DNA of 64,000 bases. It comes from Pelodera strongyloides. Taxonomy: Eukaryota > Nematoda > Chromadorea > Rhabditida > Rhabditidae. The stretch covers positions 124,001 through 188,000 of the forward strand of contig JAANDG010000177.1 in NCBI GenBank assembly GCA_036852015.1, given 5' to 3'. Shown here piece after piece: positions 1 through 11,600 of the stretch. A program made the translations under genes and the position numbers. How positions within the stretch are numbered: the stretch's first letter is position 1; each line of letters opens with the position of its first letter. Below the pieces are notes generated by a model that did not search any database, was not told the DNA's origin, and saw nothing but the letters and a program-made list of their open reading frames with translations.

Positions 1-227
1 TGGTCCGGTTCTTTAGAATTACCTTCCTTATACTAATTCCTTAGAAATTTGCTGAGGCGCACAGCTTCCCAATTTAGCATGGATCTCCTTTCATGGGTAA
101 ATATCTATTACATAATATGTTCCATGTAAAAACCAAAGTTTGGCGTTATGTGTTTTACCAATGCTTTAAAGTTAAACCTTATTTATTGCTAAATATGTAT
201 ATTTATAATTGTTCGATTTTTCAGATA

Positions 228-3200
228 ATGCGGTTATACTTAGTCTTTGGAATACTGGCGTTATGCATTGCAGCTGAAGTCAGTAATTTTATGAACATAA
301 TATTAAAGTATAATAACAATGCATTTAACCCGAGGCTTCTACCAAAAAAAGTTTACATTTTCCATCGCTATAGTCCGCTAAACACTGAACGGGATTATAC
401 AAACCCATAAAATTGAGCTGGACTATTTTGCGTGGGTCCCTGAAGATCGTAGTAAGTAACGACACACATGCGTCATGTCCACCGTATGTAGTGTAATAGT
501 AACTCTCGTTTATCAAGCGTGTGCTTAAATTTACAAGCGATTCTTGAACATACATTTGTTCCTTCAATAAACCTGACAGAAAAGTAAACTTGACAACTTC
601 CTTTAGGCAGATGAAATTGCAAATGACGTTGTCAGCGACTATGCACAAGTGAAAGAATTGCTTGGGCAATATTATAGAAGAGCAGCCCGGAGATATGGAT
701 CAGACTACGTAAGTTGGCACTATTTTTGAAATTTGCGAAAGGTGGTCACCGTAGAGGAAATGAGTTCCTTAACGTTAAGGAGTCTCACATGTGAATTTTT
801 ACAGCGACTTATCCTAATTACCTTTGTCAGGATCCAAAGGCCGTGTTCACTGCTTCACAATTGAAACCATTTAACGATGGCACTGAAGCCTCTGTGAACA
901 GGAGAATGTGGGGAGAAGTCTTCGAAAACGACATCATTCTGACACTTCCACAGGCCGAACAACTTCTCAAAGAACAAGGTCTTTATAATGTCATGACAGT
1001 TAAAGAAAGACTATAGCTGAAAATAGCAGCAACCGAAATCAGACATAAGCCAACATGACAGCTTTTGTTTAAATGTCTGTATTTTTAGGCCCTCGAGGAA
1101 AGCGTCAAGCGCAGCCAACTCCCAGCTCTTTCTGGCCCAATTTGACGATCTCATATCAATTTGCTCACAGTGATAGTAAGTTGATTATGCTAAATAAATG
1201 CTAATATTGTGGTTTCAGCTCGAATTACCGTATAGTGTCAAATTGTTTTTTTTTACAGGCACATGGCAAACATTGATTCGGTCAGCTTTGAGACACGTTG
1301 AAAGCCAGACCTGCATGCGATTCATTGAGGATGGACAGGATAGGTAAGAATATAATGCGACCGCAGTATTTCAGAACTGATCTCTTTTGTGTGTTTTGCT
1401 ATTATTATATAATAAAGTTAATCAGAGATAAAAAAGCTAATATTGACATTTAGAAAGTGTCATATTTCAGAGATCGTCTGCAATTCATCCGCGGAAGCGG
1501 ATGTTGGTCGAATGTGGGAAAGGTTGGCGGGAGACAACAAGTCTCAATTGGATACGGATGCGATTCGGTTAGATTTAAATCATAAACAACTAACACAATT
1601 TAATTATAATCAAACATCATCATGTATGAAGTTTAAGGTATAATAACGTGATTAACAGGTTTTTTATATCTATTTGAATAATAAAGAAAATATCCTAAGA
1701 AAAGCGCTCAAAATAGGGTAAACGTAAAAATATAGCGGAGGACGTAGAATGGAATGCAAATTTCTCTAAGATTCAGTAGTTGTCTATAGATAAAGTAAAA
1801 TTTTTGCTTAAAGCTGGAAGTTCACAGTGTAAACCCCCTTCAGATCGGCATCATTGCCCATGAAACACTGCACGCTCTGGGACTTTGGCATGAGCAGTCA
1901 AGAACCGACAGAGACGATTATATATCTATCAACTCTGACTATATAATCCGAGTAAGTATTTGTATGCAATGGGTGAACAATTAATATGGTGACATCCAAA
2001 TTTGCATCTGGAACGAAGTGAAATGTGGATGATTTCAGGGAACTCAAGGAAACTTCGCGAAGAGAACAACCAGAAACAGCGATAACATGGGCCAGAATTA
2101 CGATCTAGGTATGTATTCAGTGATTACACTGTGAACTTGGTTCGCTGTAGGCGTACTGTTTTCTTGGTCAAAAGTGCTCGACTAGGGCGTATTGATTCAA
2201 ACTTATGTGCTCTTGTGGCGCAATTGGCAGCGCGTTCGGCTGTTAACCGAAAGGTCGGTGGTTCGAACCCACCCAGGAGCGAATATTTTGAAGATCGTAG
2301 CATAATTGTTGTTAGATTCAAAAATAATTCAGGCTCCATCATGCACTATGGACCCAAGGCGTTCTCTACTGATTGGAGCAAGTTGGTTTTTTTCCTCCAC
2401 TTTCCGCGAAGTTACTTTTTATATTGTTTTCGGAATTTCACTGTAAGCTGTTCAGAATCACTATCAAAACAAGAGATGAAAAATATCAGCAGACGATTGG
2501 TCAACGTGAGGGAATTTCCTTCAAGGACTCCAAGATGATCAACTTGAGATATTGCCAAGGTTGGCAAATTATTTTGCTTTTATTACTTGAGGATTTCCAA
2601 ACGTGAAGACTTGGATTGGCTTTCATAAAAACCCATTTAAGCTGTATGTCCCTACCAACTTCGCTGTCAAAACGAAGGATATACGGATCCAAACAACTGC
2701 GGACAATGCAAGTGCCCGACTGGATATGGGGGCACATACTGCGATCGCGTTGAATACAGTGAGTACTTGATAGAATCTCCGTACCACAACACACTTTCAT
2801 TTTTTCTTTTTCCTACCCCACCCCCTTAAATTAACATGTTTAGCCCCAAGTTGTGGTGGTGAAATCTACGTGAAATCTTATTTCGAGCAATTGGAAAGTG
2901 GATTCGTTTCCTCGACAAGCAATTGCGTGTGGAGGTTGAAGGTGAGTTGGCAAATGGCTGCTTACAAACTTGCCATATCAAAACCTTCATATTCATTGGG
3001 CTTGCTTCTTCTTCGGTTATTAAAAGGGTTTATGGTTTATGTACGGCTTTTTGAAGTAAAGTTATATTAATTGAACGAACGCTCTCCACGTTGAACAATT
3101 TTCCAGCACGACGTTCACACTTTGCATCTTCCATAGTAAACCCGTCTACTGGTGAGCTGCCGTATAAACGAAAGCCACTCGAGTTTAGTGGCTCGACACT

Positions 3201-5805
3201 CCCTTTAATTATATGCAATACGTATAAGTATTTTATTCAGGCTCCCGCTGGCGCCCGGATTGAGATGATCTTTGATAAAGTGTCGTTCTTATGCAGAGAT
3301 ACCTGCAAGTCTTACGTCGAAGTGAAATACCTCCAGTCAAAGGCGACCGCCGGTAGATATCTTGTTCTTATTTGTTGTGCACCTCTTCAGTTAACATTTC
3401 AGGTCATTAATGTCATTTCCTCTTCTTTGTGTCTTATTTTAAAAACAATATTGCAGGTGCTCGCCTATGTTGCAATGCCCCGTCCGGCTCAGTTTTCACA
3501 GAGGGCAACGATGCTATCCTGATATTTAAGGGAGAGCCAGACCTTCCCTACGGATATCACGGATTCACGGTCAAATTCCGGACCTGTAAGGATTGTACTC
3601 AATTTTGCACACTTGTAAATATCCTGACTCATAACACAATGCAGCAAATAATAATAATGGCAACCTACGAATCCTCTGGGACAAGATTTGTTATTTGGTC
3701 TCAGGTATGATTTCTTGCTTGAGAAAGAAAATGGCCCTGCGTCCTCCCGGATCCTCCCATCCATTTCTGATTTGGAGGGTCATCCGTGATTGGGTGTCGC
3801 GGCATTTCAGACAGGAAGAGAAGGTCCACCGGCTATTTAGATGGAACTACTCCTGAACCACTACCCACTGTTCCTCCTACTACAACCACTGAAGTGGTCA
3901 CTACAACAACTACAACCGAGACATCCATCGTACGTATGATTGTATTGTTTCGCGTCATTAACACTTTTAACTTACTCACCTGCTCCTTTTCTATCCACAT
4001 GCAATGAAAATACATGCAGGCTCTGGTCTGGGTAAGTCTGGGAATTTTTTGGAAAGTACAACGTCTGTGTATTTGTACATGTTCGCTATAATTGAATTCG
4101 TTGCTAAAAACCCATAATATATCGTCCGGTTGCTTTTTTACATAGCACGTTGGTCGAATCAACATATGTACCTGCTCACCACTTAACATGTTGCCCTTTT
4201 TCCTCTGTCCCACCTGTTTTGTCTTTTTTTTGCCAACAAGAGAATAATTGCTAAAAGTGACGATAGAATAATATTTAGGCGACTCGCTCAATAACATCTG
4301 GTGAATGGGGCCATTGGGGTGACTGGAGTCAGTGCAGTCGTCAGTGTGGTGGATGCGGGGTCAGAAGAAGGGTACGAGGATGTTATGGCGGAAACGGAAA
4401 GTGCATGTGAGATCCCTTATACTCTTCAATTACCTTGTACACTATCAAAAATACCGTGTTCAATTGCATTTTGTCTTATATTCATACTATTATTCACTTT
4501 CGCTTTTATATATTTAGTGGCGAGTTCCTTGCCACGGAAAGCTGCAACATTCAAGAGTGCGCAACTTCCACAGGAGGTAATGTATGCAATGGAAGGATCA
4601 TGTTGCCCTGTGATATGGTACGACAACTCGAATTTGGAGCCAAAAATAATGACGGTCAGTTCTTTTGAGTGTCCATCATCAAGTCTCAATCTTTATAGAA
4701 CATTGTTAATAGAAAGTGTGATGTGTCTCGTTATAGTTGCCTATGAAATTTGCCGCTGGACCCTTCTGCCTCCGAACAAACGTGATTTGATTCATGTTAA
4801 CAATTCTAAGAACAATTCTAAGAACCTGATAACAAATCGACTTATTGTTGAGTGGAGAAAAGGATTAATTATGGGAATAAAGATTCTTTTAAGTGCAAAT
4901 GCAAACAAACCAGCCCAATGAGAGAAAATTCAAATCCCAAAAAAACAGTATTTAGTATGTCCAGGATAACTAAACCAGTTTACCTGGAGTAGGGCACGTC
5001 TGGTTTAAAAATGAGTATAAACATTAATATATACGCGGCAAATCTATGCGTACTCGAGTGATTATTTTAGTAGAAATGACATGCAATAATCTATCGTATT
5101 TGATCAAATCCTTTCGATATGTTCACCAATTCGTCTTTTTTTTTACATAAAAACATCGTCGCCCAATAAATATGACGTGTTTAGCGCTTCCCATCCAGCG
5201 ATCGCCAAAGAGAAGTCGTCGGTCGTTGAAGTCTCTCCATGACCAGGAACTATGCGAAAAGTTTGTTCTTTTTCCCTAAAACAGACGTGAAGCCGTATTT
5301 TAACTGAACTTTCCATGTCGGAATCCCATCTAGGAATAGTCGTACAGTAACGAAATAACATGGAAAGACGGAGATTAGGACAATTCCGAGATAGAATTCC
5401 GAGATGGAATACCTGCAGGTTTTGTTTTCCCGTGTTTTTTTTTCTCGCTGAAAGCTTAGCACAATCAATGTTGCCAGTATGTTTCCAGAGAGTTAGTCAA
5501 GTATTTTCTGTATATATACAGAAAATACTTTGGAGAGAAAAAAATCAACCTGTTTAATCTAAAAAAGGAAGACTTCATTTGTTTGATTGGGATCGGCTTA
5601 CCAGTAGGAATTTCCCTATAATTTTGGAATACAAATAAGCACCCCGTTTTGCAGGAAGTTTACCTACTTCTGCCCTACTGGACTCCTGACCATTCATATT
5701 GACTGGAGAAGGTCATCAGCACCGGCAGCTCTATCGGAACCCAACGACACACCCACATGCTGCAGTGGGTACTACGCGAGCGGTGGAAATTGCTACCAAG
5801 CCTAA
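228..5805 (+). CDS. Astacin zinc metalloprotease with EGF, CUB and TSP1 domains (NAS subgroup V type)
   Basis: Secreted zinc endopeptidase of family M12A, in worms used in moulting, hatching and cuticle processing. About 20 exons: 228-282, 611-708, 831-978, 1089-1175, 1259-1343, 1471-1567, 1844-1951, 2039-2108, 2333-2381, 2456-2559, 2642-2758, 2844-2941, 3241-3352, 3457-3585, 3811-3929, 4020-4031, 4279-4406, 4518-4654, one from 4737, and 5655-5805; all phase correctly up to 4654. Start: ATG three bases after a TTTTTCAG acceptor, followed by a hydrophobic leader ([16 protein letters not shown]). Then a prodomain, RGKR processing site, catalytic domain with [15 protein letters not shown] (zinc site) and SIMHY Met-turn, an EGF-like module ending [15 protein letters not shown] (2844-3585), a Thr-rich linker, TSP1 ([18 protein letters not shown]) and a Cys-rich tail ending [15 protein letters not shown]. 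Domain order matches C. elegans NAS-33 to NAS-38; which orthologue is not decided. The junction between the exon at 4737 and the last exon could not be phased. Confidence 0.9.
2209..2281 (+). tRNA. tRNA-Asn (anticodon GTT)
   Basis: A 73-base cloverleaf. The acceptor strands GCTCTTG and CAGGAGC pair over seven positions with one G-U, followed by discriminator G. The D-arm A box is TGGCGCAATTGG, the anticodon loop is CTGTTAACC (GTT, Asn), and the T arm carries GGTTCGAACCC. It lies in the intron between two catalytic-domain exons of the astacin gene, on the same strand. No defects are seen, so it is probably functional. Confidence 0.95.
4020..4031 (+). other. Candidate 12-base micro-exon of the astacin gene
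   Basis: GCTCTGGTCTGG is flanked by a good acceptor (ACATGCAG) and a perfect donor (GTAAGT). It is exactly four codons (ALVW), enters and leaves in phase 0, and fits between the Thr-rich linker exon (ends 3929, phase 0) and the TSP1 exon (starts 4279). Skipping it also keeps frame, so it could be constitutive, alternative or spurious. Confidence 0.5.
5499..5530. repeat. Perfect 32-base palindrome
   Basis: AAGTATTTTCTGTATA followed at once by its exact reverse complement, with no spacer. It lies in the last intron of the astacin gene. It may be the remnant of a foldback element or a chance AT-rich palindrome; no terminal duplication is visible. Confidence 0.9.
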
Positions 5806-6713
5806 ATTCGAACAGAGCAATAATACGGAGTGCCAAAAGGGTTGTTTTCCACGCCGATCTTTGATTACGTTGGTTAAGCCTCTTGATTTGTGATAATTTA
5901 TATACAGGTTTTGTTTAATTTATAATTTTAACTTTCACTGAATGGGCCATATGTGTTTGTTACTTAATCATTAACTCGTTCATTTAACTCTTAATTAAGT
6001 CTTTCTTCCCTCCATCTCACTTTTGTTTCTGAATCCTTTACCAGCACCTGCAGGCCTTTGGAGAATATTTGCAATACCCTATTTTATAATGAACTATTAT
6101 AACGTTCAGTCGCAAAAAAAAACATTTATTATATTTAATTCAACGAAAGAACATATATACGATAATTGTATCTACAATGAACGCATTATATTACAGAATA
6201 TTTCTAACATTAAGTCTTCTAAGAGGGCGGGGCACGTGTTTTGTGAAAAGATACTGTTGAATATATCCATTCCGATGGATATGCCCTGCCTCGCTCCATT
6301 TCGATTCATTCTATGAAGGAAAGGTGCCGAGTGTGCTCATGTAATTGAATATAACTCATGGGAATGCAGTTGCCCAGTATTCGTTTCAAAACCACGCGCC
6401 ATAGAGGGGGAGAATTGACTATTTCCCACTTTGACTACGGTAAATTTTGGGGGCACCACTATAGGCGAAACTTCATGTCTTCTTCGAAAAAATCAACATG
6501 CTTTTTCATTGGAGTTGATTGTTTGAGTTTTTTATTAGAATTCCCAGAATATTTTTTGTTTGCATTTGGTGTTGTTCTATTGTTATAAGCTGCAAAATAA
6601 ATTGTTTGGATGTTAATATGGACTAAACATAAAAATAAACATAAAAGTACTCACAATTTTCAATGACTGTCATTTCACAGCAACAATTTCTTGATCGCCA
6701 ACCCTGAAAATAC
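5806..6713. other. Spacer between astacin and M13 genes
   Basis: AT-rich sequence with no coding region recognised. It should hold the 3' end of the astacin transcript and the promoter of the M13 gene. A splice-type acceptor (CATTTCACAG) ends at 6680, 33 bases before the M13 start codon, and could receive a spliced leader. Confidence 0.6.
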
Positions 6714-8484
6714 ATGGTACTAGCTAGAAATCTTCCAGGTTGTGTTGACGGGTGCAGTTAGAAAGGATTGGCATTCATTAATCCGTCAGATGAGAGTTCC
6801 TGTGTTACGACGTGAGTCCAAAGAAGTGTAAATGATGCAAACTATATGAACTGGTTCCTTGGCATACAGCCTCAAGCAATGTTTAAATGTAAATCGGCGG
6901 TGACGACTCTTACACTGTTCGAAGCCATTTATTTAGTTCTGTAAATGAGACATGAACACTATGTGTCAGTTTAGTATTTTGGTAGTAGTATCAGTTTTCC
7001 TTAGTGAAAAATGCAACAAGTGAACCTTTCTGGCGTTAGAAAAAACTCATGTACAGGAAGCACCGCCTACATCGAGACACCAATAAACTAAAGGGATCAA
7101 ACAGTACGTCTACACCGATAAGGTCCTTATCACAAAGCCGCTAATTTGAGACGGAGTGCATTTACCATAGAGGGGGCATCGTAGCCATGGTGGCCTCGAC
7201 AACGTTCCTCGGTTTGACATCATGTTGGTTTTATTTTAAATTTCATTTAAATTTTACTTTTGATTGTCCTGATTGAATTTTATCAGCGATGTCATGTTCC
7301 ACACTATAGTCAAATAAAAATCGTCATTAACTTCACATAGCTAAATCAACTGGAATTTGGGGTTGCTTATACAAAAAGCGAGCGTATTCCTGGGAGGGCT
7401 CAGAAAAAAAAATTTTTTTTTTCATATTTAAGTACTAGTATCAATAACGTTGGGTCTTGGAATTGCGTCTCTTGTGCTCAACATTGTCATCTTAAATAAG
7501 GCAAGTTCTTTTTTTACCTACGCGAATCCTTTTTTTACCAGTGTAATCACTTGTAGTGTCGTCAACCGTCTGATGGAGGTCTAGTGGTGGGGCATGGGTT
7601 CGCTTGCCGTCCCAGAACTGAACAAGGGTGTAAAAATTCAGGTGCAAATTCAGGTTGATGATATCACAAATCCGAGTACTGGAAATGGAACTACCCAAAT
7701 ACCTGCATCGGCAACCACTACAACGACCACGACTACAATTACAACAGCTCAAATCAACCCCTCCAGACCTACTTGCACATCCAACATAAATGCTAACTTT
7801 AAGGTAATGAAGTTTCTACATACATTCATTCATAAGGAACTAATCAAATATCAGTTACATTTATTCTTTTCAGAAAGCCGGACAGTTTCTGTTACAAGGA
7901 CTAGATGAAAGCGTCGACCCGTGTAGGTTACAGTCATCAAATATCAAATAACTATATTTACCAGATAAGGACACACACCATTCATGCAAAAATGCTTTCA
8001 GGCGATGATTTCTACAAGTTCACTTGCAACAAATACCTAGAGGCTCATCAAAAAGACTTAGGAGACGTCCCTAGGTACCTCGTCGTTTTTCAGATAATTT
8101 AGTTAGATTCTTTGCTGTTCATGGTAATTAAAAAAAGAAGTAAATAGAGTTACAGTAATATAAGGAAAAGTATAAATGAGAGTATTGAGAGATAAAGTGT
8201 ATCATGTTCTTTAACATGATAACCCCGTTTCGACCCTGATCGTATACGAGGATTTTGCTGTAGTTGGGTCTCATCAGTACGATGACCACAGCTTTGAGCG
8301 ATAGGAAAAAAATAAATAAAAATGAGAATGCACACAAGAGAGAGAGAGAGAGAGAAAATAACTATGTATAAAAAAATAATAATAATAATAAAAAAAAAGT
8401 TTGGTTGAAGATTGAAGATTGTGTGATTGTATTTTTCGATTTTATGTTGAGTGCAATTGTTATTGCAGTTAATTAATTGTTTTT

Positions 8485-8552
<68 letters not shown>

Positions 8553-8591
8553 TTTGTAGTTTGTAGTGTGTGCCATATTATGTGGTTTTTT

Positions 8592-8628
<37 letters not shown>

Positions 8629-11600
8629 TTTTTTTTTTTTTGTTGTTGTGTTTGTGTTTTTTTATTTGTGAAGTAATAGTTATGTATTAGTTGGTTAGTT
8701 TTTTGTAATAATACTTATGTGTTAGTTAATTAGGTGATATGGTTAATAATGTGAAGCATAGTGAATAGGTTAAGTTAGATATTATATGTTAAAATTGAAA
8801 TTACTGTTGTACCAATTAGTCAGTTTTTTGCTGTCATTATTATATTTTAGTGCTATACATGGGTGTCGGTGAATAGTTTTCCGAAATATTTGAGTGATTT
8901 TTGACAAGGGATATTTATTACGAATAAGTTTGCGTGTAAGTTGACAAACCTTGTCTTTGAAAAACTCTAAAGAAGAAGTGCAACGGTATATTCGTATTAT
9001 TTCACCCATTATACAATTTAGTTTGATATTTGTTGAGATATGAGAATCGTACATTGGAAATCTAATGACGTCGAATGTGTAGTCGTCTGTTTTGTTATAT
9101 AAATTTATAGCCCACTTATCATTAACTCGAGTAATTTGAAGGTCTAGAAAAGAAAAAATGTAGCAAACTTTTCCCCCGAAAAGCGTGTAAATGGAGATAT
9201 GATTGGATTGTTTTCCAAAAAAAAATCATTACGTTTTTGCTTACAATTAGTGCCGATTTCAGGTTTGGCACATATGATGAAGGTCAAACAGCGATAAACG
9301 TATTTATATACGGCCAGCTGAATAATGATTCCTATACACTCACCGATAAAGCCGTTAATACAGTGGCAATAACAAAGACTGTAAGGGTCTTGTCTTTTCA
9401 TCCTTGAACAAATATTCAAAAAAGTTCTTTCTTGGCTACTTGTTCGTATGGTCGTATAATTTTCAGGCTGCAATCAAATGTGGGACAGAACATTATGAGG
9501 ATCGTACTTTGGTGGCCAACAGTCTCTATAAAGACAGTCTCTACAGTCTCACGCTGGTCTGTTGATACATATGCTTAGGCCTTAAGTTCATATTAAAGAA
9601 ATTTTACAACAATATTAAGTAGGGTACAATGTAACTGGCTTCAATTGAATATCCGATTACTAGGTTTACTGCGGTACCGTTTGTGGATGCCAACTATGAG
9701 GACGTCGCGCACAAAGATTTCTTCTGCGGAGTCGGACATCTTGAACTGAAACACGCCCTTGGGACATTATTGAGCACCTTGGTGACAGTAGACTACAAAC
9801 AGATTAAGTGAGCATGTTGACCTTGTTGATCAAAGAGTCACTCGTAACTCGTACATTCGCTCGTAAATGTAGTGAAATAAGAATTGGTCGCCCGATTCTA
9901 TCGAATAGTGGAAAACGAATTCAGACGTCATGCAATGTACATCGGCCAGCCAATTCTGTCCATGCCCCGCGATTTCTACGTAAAGCCGCAATTCCTGTCC
10001 AAAGTTCTGGAAAGAGTGGATGATGTGGAGCAGTCACTGAAAATATTCGCCGAAGCACTTAACAAGACCGCCACCGACACTCGCAAAGTGGGATTATTCA
10101 GTACTTATTGAGAATTTAAAGGGTATCTAGATAAAACACTGACAACAATTTGTCAACCAGTTTTTAGTTTTATTCCTTAAGACTGCGCGAGATGTTGTAA
10201 ACTTCGAAATTGCTATTGCCATGGCTTCTTGGCCTGACGATCTTCTCAGGAATTACGAGCAGCAATATAATCAGTACAATCTGTCTAAGGTGAGACACCA
10301 CGTTTTCAAATATTCAAACAAATAGAAATCAAATGTATTGTCAGCAATTTTCGGTGTACTTTTATATAAAAAAAGGCATAAAGAATAACTACCTTTGGAG
10401 GAGAAAGTAGATAATTTCTCCCTACGCCTGGTATCTCCTAGAGGAGAGAGCTTATGTACTATATTCCATGCCTATTTTTTATGCACCTCATAGATTATAA
10501 ATAAACAATAAAAGCCGAGACCATTTGCAGTGACCCTATATTTATCCACATTTGTTAAGGTTGATGACACATATGAGCAAATAAGTATCGGGAGTTATGC
10601 TCGGGCACTTTTGTCTAAGAATGGACAGAAAGACGTGGAGATGAATTCGGTTTGTCCATTTGTTCAAGCAGAAAAGAAGCAGAAAAGAAGCATAGGAGTG
10701 GTTCATAAAGGCCATGCAAACGCACTTTGGATAAGAAAAAATACCAATATTAATCATTGCTTTTGTTTATCACTCCATCAGTATAAATCGTAAGCAAGAG
10801 ATACAATTGCAGCTATATCGTGTAATTGCAGCTAGTTCTCACGATGCCGTCATACATTTCCTGGTTGGATTCCGTGTTTGATTCAAGCGAATCTCTTTTC
10901 AGCCAAAAGTTGATAGTCAATTACATTACCGTTCAATTGATTCAGGTAAACTTTGACAATATGTTGTGCACTTATCGTTTCTCATCGCTCAATATTAAAA
11001 GGGGGTGATGGATATAGACTTTCAGGAATATGAAGATTTTCTCAGCGGAACGGGAACTCGCAAGTATGTGCGCTATTCACAGAGACGAGGAAGAGGTTTG
11101 AGGAAAATTGGCGCTATTCGGGTAAGCGATGCTTACTCTTTATTTCTGCTTGCTGAGTAATATGCCAATGTGCATGACCACTGAAATGATCACAAGATTG
11201 ACGCATTTGTATGCATTTGTACGTTGATGTACATGTTTGCATACATTTTTCAGGAAGTGCGAAAATCAACGAGTCCAGCGGACAACTGTATTGATATACT
11301 ATCGACACTTATGCCATACGGGACAGGTGAGTGAAGGAGAGTTAAGTAATATTAAGAGGCAAATTATATTGATAGACCACAGGTTACTGACAATATTACT
11401 GACATAAGTTACGGGTGAAAGGAAGGACAGAAATACGCCGTACTGCACAACTGTATTTATGTGCATGTAACCCTGATTACACAAATATAATGAGTGTTTT
11501 CAGGTTGGGTGTACACCCGGACAATGCCAGGAAGATCTGATGTTATTGAGGATGTCAAACAACAGACAAATTACGTAATTGAGTCCTTCAAGGCAATGGT

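Larger units (their letters stand above)
8200..9160 (-). mobile_element. 5'-truncated Penelope-like element (second copy) in an M13 intron
   Basis: Reading the minus strand from about 9160 to 8782 gives the C-terminal end of a reverse transcriptase: FLDLQITRV, then WAINLYNK, DVIRFPMYDSHIS and EIIRIYRCTSS. It aligns segment by segment with the larger element at 21.3-24.7 kb (INLYNKNDDY, DVIRFPMYDSHIC, EVIRIHRCTS). After the stop come a 65-base A tract (sense strand), a CA repeat and a hammerhead-like core. The 5' part, including GIY-YIG and the catalytic palm, is missing. It lies antisense to the host gene. Confidence 0.85.

Noticed and set aside
2124..2538. Open frames on both strands over 2.1-2.5 kb
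   Set aside because: They run across the tRNA-Asn and intron sequence; the real coding exons here are 2333-2381 and 2456-2559.
8451..8690. Open frame rich in Phe on the plus strand
   Set aside because: It is only the translation of the T tract and GT repeat in the 3' region of a Penelope copy.
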